From positions 478,144-542,143 of the forward strand of contig NMRA01000277.1 of the NCBI GenBank assembly GCA_002633005.1: a stretch of 64,000 nucleotides of DNA, read 5' to 3'. Numbering within the stretch: position 1 is the stretch's first letter; every line of letters begins with the position of its first letter. A program made the translations under genes and the position numbers. The DNA comes from Phoronis australis (lineage: Eukaryota; Phoronida; Phoronidae). Under the pieces are notes generated by a model. That model was not told where the DNA came from and searched no databases. It worked only from the letters and a program-made list of their open reading frames with translations. Shown piece by piece: positions 50,487 through 62,703 of the stretch.

Positions 50487-53099
50487 GATTAGCAGACGAC
50501 GTACTTGCCGGAAATTGCACCAGAAAATTTAGCCACCAGGTATCGCCAGTGAATAATGACGTAAGGGCTTGCGTAAGCTCACAGATTTCGTCCGTTGGCG
50601 GTCCATGTACTATAGTCTAAGGCACAATTGAGTAATTTTGCAGTAGAAGTAGTAAGGCAGGTAGATTTTTGCTAAATAATCGCTTTGAATCGCAATTAAA
50701 TTTCTCAACAAGGCCGGAAACCAGAAGGAGGTCACACAGAACCACCAGTAATAAATAAGCCAATGATCCACATGTTTAGAGGTCACCTATTTGACCTCCT
50801 TGCGTGCGCACACATTCCACTTATTCCAAGCAAATGTTTTGCGCGCGTTCTCAAGCACACTTTTCATATGTCCTCACATATATTTTCCTATGCCATGCAA
50901 ATATTTTTGCCATGGAACGCAGAAATTTTTAAATATACTTGTTCGTACCATCGTCTAGTAGAAGCTCGGTAGACTAGTGTCATACTGTTTTCGGCATTTG
51001 GAGAATAGGAGTAAGAAAACACCCGAGTGTTGGCTTACGAAGCAAATTGCTTGCAGTGGCAACAAGGCACAAAAAGAGATAAACCAGCGTCTGGTTAAAA
51101 GCATATTCGACTATGGCCGCTAGGGTTATGAAAACAACCTCCTCTCTTTTTTCAGCTTCGTGATTTCTAGGTTAAAAAAAATAAAGACAGATTTACAGTG
51201 ATTAGTTCTAAATATTTCGGAAACGGCGGCTGGCAAAGCAGGTTGGCCAACATTTGGCAAGGCCTTTTCAACGCAATCGAATTCAGTCTTAAGAAAACAT
51301 AAACGTTATAGAACACGGCGACACGAAAATTTGACAGTTTGATAACAGAAAACCCATTGAGATATTCCTAGGCACGGACTATACAATTACCGTTGTAACA
51401 ATGCAAACTGCTAGGTTTTTATGCAGTCATCTCCCAAACACCTATTTCTAATGGATATAGCCTCAAGGATGGTTTTGACACAAACTAGTTTCCATTGTTG
51501 GCTTTCCCCCGTTAAACAAACATTTCAATCCAGGACTGAAGTTTTTTGCATCATAGAAGCCCCGAGCTCAAATAAATTATTAAGATTTCCGGACTTTAAC
51601 CCTACCATTACTTGAAGTTAATTGCACATTACAGCACACGCTGCCCTGGTAAATTATTTCAGCCACGAGGGCTAAGCCGATTTTTGGAGTCGGTGTTGTG
51701 CTGGTATGCCATTGAAAACCTTCTTTAGTCCAACAAAATTCTAGGATTGAGGTTACCTACAGGTCTATTACCAGTACACCCCATAGCTTATGACATGCAA
51801 TTTTGTTGTATATTACCAACGAGGCAAAGCTGAAATCCTCGACCTAAGTGGTACTACTTAGCGTTTGTCTGAGGAAGGCAGACAATCAAATTGAAACAAT
51901 GGGTTGACAGTTGACACCAGGGTGCGTTGGTGTTTTGATTGTGGAAGATCTTTCTGTAATTAAACTGATAGCTTCCAACACTTTATACATGGCAAGGCAG
52001 GTGCTTTGAAACTGTAAAAGCAGATTGATAAATTAAAGCCTACAATGAAAACACCAAATTATTTTTGTTGTTGCCTAGCTATATATAGTGAGACACAGAA
52101 CACGTACTTTACGTTATTGTATTGTACAAGAAAATTTGTCAATGAGATATGAACAAGATATCCTGCTGATGATATCTTGTATATACAAACATATAAACTA
52201 GATATCCTATTAAAAAATTTTCAATGTAGCACTACATGTATAAACATTCTTAACAATAACGAAAAAACATCGTTACTATCATAAAAACATGCAAATACTG
52301 CGTGTATAAATTAAATCCATTCAATAGCTCTAGAAATTTTTGTTTCTTACTTTGAAATAACATATTCAATATTGCGTAATCAGTATTTGAGATTACGATT
52401 AAAATGCAGAAATTCCTTATCGACTCTTCCTATACATGTACATTTTTACATTTTAAATTGAAACTTAAAGAAACAAAAACTATTCCATTTGTCTGGTGAT
52501 GTCAGCATTGGAACCAAGATTAACATCACAAAAAATGAAGACTAATTTTTTTACATTAATGCACACAAAAAACAAATGAGTAATAGTGTCGTGGGAACTC
52601 AGTCACACCTACATGTATGTCAAAAGAACACAGAATGGACTCAATTACACCATTTTTCTGAAATGACTTTTTGCTCAAATTCTATGTAGCGTTCCATACC
52701 GGAACCATTTTGTCTGAGCAACCTAAAGAAAAAATATTTACATTATTATTTCAAAACACGTGCTCCATTTTTCTCTCATAAGAGTCTGTAAAATTCATTT
52801 GTTATAAAAGAATTGATAAAATCAACAGAGCAATTAAAACACTTTGCAGCGGCAAAATATACCATAGATTGTACTATCAAATCAAGAAGAGGAATACCAA
52901 CGGAATGATATTAAAGCAGCTTCAGTCATGTCAAAAGCATTTCTTATCTTCCAACCAGTCGGCATAATCTAGAATTCTCTTTCACCCAATAGGAATGTCC
53001 GAATATATTACATTCAATTGAACTTCAAGGAGTCAGTTTTCATCTCCCTTAATATTGAATCTCACTGGTCCGTAGCGATGGGAAAAGTGAACATAATAA
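50487..53099. other. No gene seen
   Basis: AT-rich sequence with no exon I can support. It has a perfect 10-bp-arm hairpin, ACAAGATATC with GATATCTTGT, at 52153-52180. Confidence 0.5.
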
Positions 53100-53208
53100 C
53101 ACAACGCCCCTAGTGTAACACTTGCATTGAGCATTCGCTGCAGCGCTAGAAAGAAGGTTTGCCGCAGACGGGAACTTTACGGTATTAAATTTTGACAGAT
53201 ACTGAAAT
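53100..53208 (+). other. Candidate 5' exon of the EF-hand gene (split start codon)
   Basis: ACTGAAAT|GTAAGTAAA at 53208/53209 is a strong donor preceded by AT. Splicing to 55577 would build ATG across the junction, exactly the phase the downstream signal-peptide exon needs. The left limit is arbitrary. Other AT|GT donors, such as one near 55225 (AAT|GTAATA), are weaker. Confidence 0.3.
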
Positions 53209-53799
53209 GTAAGTAAAATAGTGCTCGGTAAGATTTAATCTGTGGCTAAATGTTGAAAATTACTACTTTGAACGGTCAGGCTTTCACTCAAGTGCACGGA
53301 ATCAGGGTGAGCTTACATCACTTGAGGTATAGAATTAAGACATTCCAATTAAAATGAAACTTGATTGATACAGTACATAACTTGTTGCTGTAAACCACAT
53401 GGGGTACATGTACATGTTGTCTTTCCATTGTTTGTGAAAATCTCGACATTATTTGATAATTAAAATCAGCACATTACTACATGTACAGTAGGTGGGTATA
53501 TAAAACAGGTATTGTTGAGACGGATTTCCAACTTTCTGCAAATACATGCACTTCAAAAACTGTCAGATTCCCCGCAATACTCCCGCAAACGCGTTTCATG
53601 CATAGTTTCCCACGACTTATCTTCAATGCTTAATGCTCTTGTGAATGTGTAGCAAGGTTTCGGCAATGTATGCGGCTAAGCTGTAGCTAGCTGCAATGTC
53701 TTGCAAACGTTGCAGCTGGTTCCCCGCAAACAGAATTTTTAGCGGTAACCTAGCGGAATGGTTGCTGCAAGCTAGCTTGCGGTAAACGATTGGTCGTTC

Positions 53800-54180
53800 T
53801 GTATGGTAAGTGCGGTATGTTTGAGTTTTCGTCCCTCGGCGATTGGTAGAGACATGGATTGCAATGGAAAGCGTTATGGAGATAACAGCAACCATGAAAT
53901 AATCCTGTACAGTATTATTACATATCTGTGTTCTTGTGGAGACACCCAGACAAATGCTCATATTTTCTTTGCTTGTGAGGTATGCAGGGAGCAGAGGGTA
54001 CAGTTTTTCAGGCACTCGAGCAATAACCAAATGTTTATAGTTTTTTATAAATGGATGTAAAGAATTTGACCCAAATGAAGAAATGTTTTATTCGAAATTG
54101 TACCAAAACTTCTTTTTAACATTAAATGTCTTTGCGTCAGTCGATCAAATTGTATACATACACAAAACGAACCGAGAGTG
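53800..54180 (+). pseudogene. 3' remnant of a second LINE
   Basis: At 53923-54057 the plus strand reads CSCGDTQTNAHIFFACEVC, the Cys/His block near the end of many LINE RT proteins. It is followed by charged sequence typical of their tails (IHTKRTE after a frame shift near 54100). No RT core lies nearby, so it is a 3' fragment. Confidence 0.5.
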
Positions 54181-55380
54181 GCGTACATAAAGCAATATCC
54201 CATGAAACCTTATTCCGCGTATCGACCGAGACCCATACGCATCGAATTCCTAAGTTTCTTTCATTTTTGGCAGATTTTTTTAATATTTCACTCAGACTGT
54301 ATACGTGGCGGATCATATCATATATGCACATGTGTGTACTTGCTCGTTAAGTTGCAAGTTCTCTCTAGTAAAAGAAACATTTTTGAATGTAACCATTTAT
54401 TACTGGAAAAGAGATAACACAGATGAAAGCAACGGTGAGTGTGCATTGAACTTGTAACATCTCCTGAAAATAGTTAAATGACAACAACATTTCATATTGC
54501 AGTTACCGAGAAATCGGCGCCTGAGTTGCAGACGACATAATATTTAGCAATTGAAAACTGAGACAGAACTGTCATATATTTAACAGTTCTGTTCCGGATG
54601 CTACGATTGAAACCTGATTGCATGTTAAGTGTTACTCACATTGTTGCAATTGCATTATTGATGATCGAAACGGCTGTCGACGTCGAGTCGACGTTGACAT
54701 ACCTTTTGAACTTTCCATGTCAGAGGTCGCTGTTGAAGTAGTACGGGAACTGAATACGGAAAACATTATTACATGGACGTATTTCCCTCGACTGATTCAA
54801 CGCGCATGGAATAAAATCCCTGATCTCACATTTACTGTACTAAACATTTCATAATGAACATTAACAAGAGATTAGAACAACTTCTAAAATAAATGATTGA
54901 TTGTCCACAATGTTTCAGTAATATCCCGTGTATTGTTAACAAAGCTATGTTCAGGTAACAGTACTGTAACCACTCCAGTTCCAGTAAATGAACTTCTTTT
55001 CAGTCACTTTTTGACCAGCAAGACAACATGTCTCAGTTTTTCATGGTCAGTGTTTTTAAAATCATCGATGTTTCGCATAGTTTTGCATAATTCAAAGCAT
55101 AGATTCTCCTCAAGCTGTGACTTTGATTTTATAATAACCAAATAAACATTCTTATTTTCTTCAATTTCATCAACATTTTGAAAGTAAAAGGCAGTAAGCT
55201 GCCAAAGGTCTATAATCACTTGTAATGTAATATCGTATGTCTGCTTCATGCTATAACAACATAAACTGATATGCTTTCACTGTTGGTTGCATAAACGGTT
55301 TAAGTTTTAGAATACAGTCAGACTCACATGTACTAGTCTCTTCAACTCCTGTGGCATATACTTTATTTTGTTAATTACAC

Positions 55381-55451
55381 AGTGACCATGTTACAATGGG
55401 TAGTGACATGTTACAATGGGTAGTGACATGTTACAATGTGTAGTGACATGT
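55381..55451. repeat. 20-bp tandem repeat, 3.5 units
   Basis: AGTGACATGTTACAATGGGT repeated, located about 130 bp before the signal-peptide exon of the EF-hand gene. Confidence 0.9.
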
Positions 55452-55576
55452 TTTTGTCAAAATGATAAAACTCGACACTTCGACGTGTCCAAAACAGGAC
55501 AGTGTTATGTTCTACTTTTTGCACTGAACATTTTCACATAAGTTTGTTCTTATGAACCTTTGTACTTAATTTCCAG

Positions 55577-58500
55577 GGGACTTCTCAAGACCTTTACCCT
55601 TTTGGTGGTGCTTGCGTTACTCATGGATGGTGTCTATTCTGTGATTGGAAGAAGGAGACGCAGGACTTTTGAAAGCCAATTCGACAAGGTAATCAAAGCT
55701 GGTTCAACTGCACATCGATAGATGCATTTTACCTACACAGTATTTAGGTTAGACCAATCTCCGCATTATATTGGTGACTCTGTTTTCAGTTGATCTGTCA
55801 TTGTGCCAACGTCATACAGGGTGGGATGGTGATGTCTTTTTCCGTGTGAAAAACTCGCCTGCTCTCTAGCAACAGCAGTACAGATCTGGGACTGCAGTTA
55901 TATTTATAACTTAGAAAGTGTCAACTTACCGACTCCCTATAATCACTACTAGTAGTAATATTAAACAGACAGCCACAAGCCATTTACTGTACAAACGAAT
56001 TTTTACAAGTGCTTAAAGACTTTTGGTTAAGTGACAAAACGGGCACAAAAAACAGTGAATGGGTTGACATACTTTTGTAAACATTCAATAATAAATTGTG
56101 GTAAAGGTGCATTAACTTTCATTACGTGCTTTGGTGATTTATTTCAAGCTTTTCAGTTTCATTGATACACTTTTGAGAACTTAATGACATTTCCGTAATA
56201 GTGGATATAATAGTTTTACAGCTATACCATATGTTGAGAACTATTTCAGTTGCGCAATAATATGCAAGTGTAAGGGAACAAGCCTAAGATCTAAATCTGA
56301 AAGCTACATGTTGAACTCTGAACTTTCTAAACAGCTTTCTATCAATGATAACAATTTGGCTATAGAAAAAAAGTTCATTTCACCAATAAAATTATACGGA
56401 CTAAACAAAAAACGTTAAATTCCAACTACTACATGTAAATATGTTACATGCTTAAGAAAATTTACAACAAAAAACAATAATTTACAGGCGACGTCTAAAA
56501 GTTTTGTTGACGAAGAAAAAGAAGAATACTCCACTCTATATGAAACTTGAACAAATCAGATTAATCAAGCGTAAATTAAATTCCTCGATTATTCAGACGT
56601 AAAGTCATCTGTATAGGCCAGATTCTTCTACATATTCATCAAACTCTTGTGCAGTACCACACAATTTTAATTTTGTCCTAATTATTTATTTGTTTAAGAA
56701 TGTTTTGATCAGGGCTTGGAATGACCCATGACGAAAAGAGGACATTTTTACTGCCACAAATCCATGTTGTACTCCAAATGACCATACCTCAACAAGATCC
56801 CCTAACTGTGCTGCGATGACAACACGCGCTCATTTTCAGCGGTTCAGCGGGGGAGATTTGAAGTGCAGCATTTATCACCAAACTGCAGCCGACATCTATT
56901 TCAGCAACACTTTTGCACCCAAAATGTAGATCATAATGAGAACATGTATTATGCATAAGATGACTATCAAATCGCATCTTATACAACATACTGATAAAGA
57001 CGTCCTTTCAACTATGACTGACAAAGTTTTTCACCAAAAAGCTTAAGAACATAAATCGTGATTACTTCAAAGATGTACATTGTAATGTCTCCACAACCAA
57101 GTAGTGTACACTAAAGATCATTACATCACTACATCACTTACAGTAACATACAACTATGACTGACAAATTCTTTTAACTTCATAAAAGCTCCAAAAAGTAA
57201 TAACGAAATGCATCATAATTTTTTGCCATGCCAATGAATCAATACTTCCAAGATGTACTTGTAGACTATGATATACACAATCATGCAATGTACACTAGAT
57301 CACAATACAACTACGTTGTGACTGACAAATTCTTTTAATTGTAAAACCCCAAGACTTTATAACATAATATACCAAAACTTTTTGTCAGTGTAATGTCAAT
57401 GAATCGATACTTCCAAGATGTAGATCATAACGTACACAATCATGTAACACACACTAGATCACATTACAATGACTGACAGGTTGCACATGGACAGCTTGAA
57501 CATTTTGTCAATTTCCACAAACAGCTGTTCACTGATAATTACGACAAAAACCAAGTTGTTTACGGCAATTCTCTTCTTCCTCAACATTTTCATTGTTGGA
57601 GGATTCGTCAAAATTTCGAAAGACTGGAGTCTACCTTAGCTTTGTGAGAAGCTCCTCAAGCAGAATTTCTGCCACAAAATATTTTTAAAAGCTTATACGA
57701 GAGTCATCAAGTTGCAGTGGAAAGGGTCTTCACCAGATCCAGTAACTTTGGTGCAGCTGACAGTGACAGGAAATGGTCAGCAATGATGCAGGGACTTACG
57801 TAGGAATTGGAAAGTTTTTGCCTGTCATCGTTCAAAAATCACTCGGACCCTCTGTTGGTGTCAGGAATGACATGGTTTTTAAATTGGTCTTGTTATCTGA
57901 TACTTTAAGAAGTTGTCTCTTTATTGAATAACTGATCTTTTTGGAGTTAATTTGATGTTAGCGCAGCAAAATACCTCATTTCCAAAGTCGTAACGAGAAA
58001 ATCAAGATTTTTGTAATGGGACGCGGTCGAAACGGTGTTTCCGAAGGAAGATAATGTTTCGTTCGTATCTCTTACAGTGTTCAAAGTGAGGAAAACTCTA
58101 ACATTCGATTCATGAAGGTGGTTTAAGAAAACCAGGTTTAAGAGTTAAACGTGGTCTTCCTCAACCTGCTCTACTTTTTATACCTAGCTTGCAATACACC
58201 AAGGGGGTCAAGGGTTCCGGACCCCTTTTATTTCTCTTGATTTTAGTGATATCAACTCTATAGTTTTTAAATTTTTGACTTAGAAATCCTTGACCGATCC
58301 CCCTCTTAAATTGATGGATCCCCCCCTGCTTCCTCAGTTTGATCTTGTGTTGTTGTAAAACAGAATATTGAAAATACTCCATTTTTGCTCTAAAACTGCG
58401 TCGTAAATGTACACCTCGGAATTACTCAGTAGCATCTGTATCATGCAAGTCTGACAAATTTAACAGTACATCTTTAAACCTGTGTCTGATCAAGTCTAAT

Positions 58501-61500
58501 GTTAAATCGGGTTTAAGATCTTAGTGCAAAACTGGCGTAGTCGATGAAATGAAAACTGGCTTAGACCAGGTCTAAGCTGGAGTTATACGAGGCTTTACCA
58601 CTGGTCTAAAAGTTAAACTACTTTAAATGCAATCATTCTATATAGCCTTCCGAAAGAGTGCATCACAAGGCGGTGGGGGCCAATTTAGGCAACCTGTGAC
58701 AAACACTTTTTAGATGTCATCTCGCTGTTTCAGATTGACGAGGAACTGGCTAAGCGAGTATTGGGCTCAAGTGATTTTGACTTGAAAGAGCTGGACCTGA
58801 ATGGTAAATTACTAAATGATCCAAAACTCAATCCTACACATCAATTACTTGAATTGTATGCAACAGGCCTATAAACAAGAATTGTATATCCTACATGGAC
58901 ATACATGCATCTATCTGGTTTGAGTCACTAACATTTTAAAGTTGATCTGCAAGCCAAATTACGTGACCTAATTAACATAGTCTGAAAAGATTTGTGCCAC
59001 GACCGGGACTCGAGCCCGAGATCTTAGGATCTTGTTTGGATGACACTAATGGACAACGAGGTGCTCCCTTGTCATCGCATACTCAGATCCCGTATTCACC
59101 TCTATAGGTAATTATTGAAATGTAGTACAACAAGCACATTTCTTAGTCAAGACATATTATTGAAAAACTATATAACGCACCTCGATCAACTATTCAATTT
59201 TTTGTCGGCACATTCACAACTCGGTTGGCAGAAGAGCAAATAGCAAACGAACAAACGAATGTTAATTCAAACTAGTGATAACGGTTACTAGTGTTCGACT
59301 GCCTGTCAAGTGCTACCCTGCCGCCACTAAACATTGTGGTCGGATAGATGTCGAGGACACGGTAAAAGCGCTGTGGTGTGGTGGGAAGTGGCTATAGTTG
59401 GTATCGGGATTTCCATAGATGAGCCCACCCGATTTATCGCTCTTGGGCGTTTATTCGGAAAATTTTGTCGAATGAACGCTCATGGGCGATTATCTGGTGT
59501 TACAACTTCTGGTGTCAAATTTCCAAAGTAGTGGGGCGTATATTGGAAAAAATTACTCAGATTCAATTTTTGGTCACAAATTCAATTTTGGGGAACATTT
59601 ATCATGTATGAAAACAAACACCGTTTTGGTAAACTATGTATTTGTGATCATAAATTCAAAACTACAGTTTCAAGTAAAATTGTCAAAACAAACCTCTTAA
59701 TCTAAGGCTATGTCTAATCACTCCGTTTCAGCATTTGCGTAGCCAAAACTACGACTCCGTTTACATGACCTCTTAACCAATTGAATGCCCGGGTTTAACT
59801 GGTGTATGTAAAACGCCTGATAATTTGTTTTCATTTTCCGAATACACATCCTTCTACTGTAGTTCGAAATAAACGCGTAGCCCTGAAGCAAACCTTTATC
59901 TAACACATTTCTACATGTACGTGTTCTTTACACAGTTTCATCTTGTAATACGGATTTTAGAATACTTATAGAGTCGCTGGGTAGTTGTTGGCCTTCAAAT
60001 AATTATGTATGTTTAAAATGATAACCCAAAAACAAACAGACGGTTATGTATACTCTACAACATTTCTAGAAATGAAAAATTAAGTAACAACCAGGCAACA
60101 TGTAGTCACTCTAAGCCTATTGCATTATGGCCGACGTATTGAGGGCGGGGGGTTCTTATATTGCGGGCGGTAGTTAACATGGAATATATTTGAGGTACAA
60201 TTGAACATAATAGATGTGTTCATAGCAACTACCCCTGATTATAAAAGAAAGACACTTTAAAGAACATTTTCTCCAAAACTATGAACCGTAAAAGTACGGG
60301 AAGTTCATAATTAACAGGTGTTTGAGCGGAGGGGAAATGTGACATTTTTACGCAAGTTAAGGTTAGTGGGTATTTCAAATCTCCAAATAGTTCCTAATAA
60401 AGGCTACGCTTTTATCACAGACGTTCCTGTAGGTTTATGATTTTTACGATTACTTTGTGAAATTTACATGCAGGTAACGGTGTACTTGATACTTTTGAAA
60501 TGAGAATGGCGATGAAGAAAAGAGACGAAGATGAAATAAGAGAACTTGATGACGATGACGGTAAGTATGAGTGTAATGTTGAGTATCAGACTGGAACACG
60601 GTTCATAAATTGCAAATTGTTAATAATTAGCTAGACATATTCTTCTGCATCTTACAACGCTTGTAACCGGAAATGATCATGCGCGGACCCAGCGTAAAAC
60701 ATAAGGGTGCTCGAATTTCCGATATGCCTACCTTTTAACGAAGTAAATCAACGAGGACTAAGAAAAAAACACAAATTGTGCATCCACGTCGACTTCTTGT
60801 GGATTTTGTGTACTTTTCTCTCGTTTACTCGGACCTTTTGTTTCACTGAGGCGTATCTTTTTGCCCAATTCGCCAAAATGGGGGGCTCCTTAGGGCCACC
60901 TCCCCCCCCCAAGATGCGCCCATGGTGATTGAGGGAACATCTTTTCCGTTTAGAGGAAGCATTATCCCGGTGTTGAGACCAACAATGCGCATTTGAATTA
61001 GAACATATTGGTGAACTGTACGTCACGTGACTCTTTTATTTGAAAATAAGAACAATGATTACCCTTTTAACTTCCATTTAAAACAATAAGCGCCAGGCAC
61101 TGAACCTTTAGATCGGACGGGATAGCGGCGGTCCTCCAGAAAAGTGAATTGTTTCGTAAGGAACCGGGAATTCTGTTTTTCATTCTTTTGGCTGCAGAAT
61201 CGTGTCTTTAATGTAAAATCAGGCCCAGAACTCGTCTCATCAAAATGTAAAATGTAGTTCCATTTCAGGGATTATGGGACCTTTGAAATTGTCAGGTTCT
61301 TTCTTGGTCAAAATGTCTTAAAGAAAGCCACAGGCACGCTGTTGTGGGTATAATTTTATGAGCAATAACCCTGTTCGTGGAAATTATAGTTCTTCCGTGA
61401 CAAACAAATTTATTTTTGAAAAAAAATCACGCAAAGCATCAAAATGAACACCAGGGCATTTTTGGGGCACATAATGTGAGATTCATTGGTATACTACTAC

Positions 61501-61572
61501 TGTATTTCAGAGTTACATTGCATGATCTAAAATATAGTTTGTTTTGTAGATTTGGAAAAACTCTTCGACTAG
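55577..61572 (+). CDS. Small secreted single EF-hand protein, 4 visible coding exons
   Basis: I do not recognise a named family. Exons 55577-55688, 58734-58803, 60474-60560 and 61550-61572 join in frame with GT-AG introns. The first begins with the G of a split ATG (phase 2), so AT must come from an upstream exon. Product about 97 residues: signal peptide MGLLKTFTLLVVLALLMDG, a basic cluster RRRRR, then FESQFDK and IDEELAKR. A canonical EF-hand loop DLNGNGVLDTFE follows, with Asp1, Asn3, Asn5, Gly6, Leu8 and Glu12 in their usual places and split by an intron after the first base of Gly4. The tail is acidic (REDLDDDD-like: IRELDDDDDLEKLFD), ending in TAG. The loop predicts calcium binding; secretion follows from the leader. 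Both are inference. The short last exon (23 bp) is the least certain part, and an alternative later exon is possible. No second EF-hand is seen, although EF-hands usually pair. Confidence 0.6.
58199..58327. mobile_element. Diverged relative of the element at 1161
   Basis: Shares AAGGGGGTCAAGGGTTCCGG, TTTTAGTGATATCAA and CCTTGACCGATCCCCC in the same order. The outer GGCGGATC is decayed to GGATCCCCCC at the right. It lies in an EF-hand gene intron. Confidence 0.5.
58994..59070 (-). repeat. tRNA-like sequence (SINE head or tRNA pseudogene)
   Basis: On the minus strand, TCGGGCTCGAGTCCCGG forms a perfect T-arm with a B box. The predicted acceptor strands do not pair (GGGAGCA against GTGGCA), so it is not a working tRNA. 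It lies in the intron between EF-hand exons at 58803 and 60474. Confidence 0.35.
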
Positions 61573-61785
61573 AAGAACTAGAACCCGCTTTTGAATAATT
61601 GAGACGTGGTGATAATTGACATGCAACGACGTACCAAGTGGAAATCATTCCAAGTTATGACCTCACTTGTTTATCATTTACGGTGGTAGTAATCTTTATA
61701 ACACTTTTGTCGCTAACCTTATCTGAAATAAAATTGCCGTTCTCTGCGCTACCTGGAGGCAGAATGTCATTTTGTCATTGAACAG

Positions 61786-61933
61786 GGCTCGAAGACAAAT
61801 GTCCGAAAAAGAACGCCTATGATGATTTTGATACTGTCTGCATGGTTAATTGATATGAACTCGAAGACAAACTTCCAAAAAAGAACGCCAATAATAATTT
61901 TGATTTTGCATTCATTGATAATTGACGTGAACT
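61786..61933. repeat. Diverged 74-bp tandem duplication
   Basis: CTCGAAGACAAATGTCCGAA and AAAGAACGCC, then ATTGATATGAACTCGAAGAC; the second unit ends ATTGACGTGAACTC. Confidence 0.75.
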
Positions 61934-62547
61934 CTAGATAAAGATCCTTGATTCTTTGATGAAGTACATGCATTTGTGGTCCAGGATGACGAATCGGCGA
62001 CATCGTAACAGTACGATCTGCACTGGAACAGATGGAAAAGAGAGGGGAAAAACAAGTGTCAGTTGAGAGATCATTAAGTTCAAGAAAGCATACTTCACTT
62101 CAATTCAATCTTATCAACTAAATAATAACTTCATTCGATCTATCTCAATGATAGCAGGCAGATAAGAATTTAACTCTCTTTGAGTCCCATATTTAAGACA
62201 CAAACTCGAATTCACAACAAGATTTGTCTTGTTTGGAACGGATCTTGTAGATTATATTTCGAGGTCACCCTGAGCGACCTCGCACATAATGGATACATGT
62301 AGTATCCTGCGTCAACATTATGTAATAACATTATGTAATAAAATTCAGCAGCACAAAAAACCAAACATCAACCAATCACATCAGCTAGGGTATTTCATGG
62401 TAACACAAACCTTATTTAAGCGAAATAGCTTCTGTGCTCACGATTGCCGTGCTACCAGTATACATGTACAGTATGTAGTGAAGTAGAACAAAAGCAACAC
62501 GGAACGTTAAAATGCGCCCATGGATACACCTGAAACAGTGTGCTTCT

Positions 62548-62703
62548 CAGTGGCGGACTTAGAGGGGGGCCAAGAAAGCCATGGCCCCCCTAAAATTCTC
62601 CCATATTAAATTTGGTAACTCGTGGTGTAAGTGCCTGACGAGAAAATTCCTGGCTAATACTATGCCCCGCCACCCCAACTCAAAATCCTGGATCCGCCCC
62701 TGG
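62548..62703 (+). mobile_element. GGATCCGCCC element, copy 3 of 3
   Basis: The best-preserved copy: left end CAGTGGCGGACTTAGAGGGG, right end CAAAATCCTGGATCCGCCCC, about 156 bp, with inverted termini. Confidence 0.55.
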
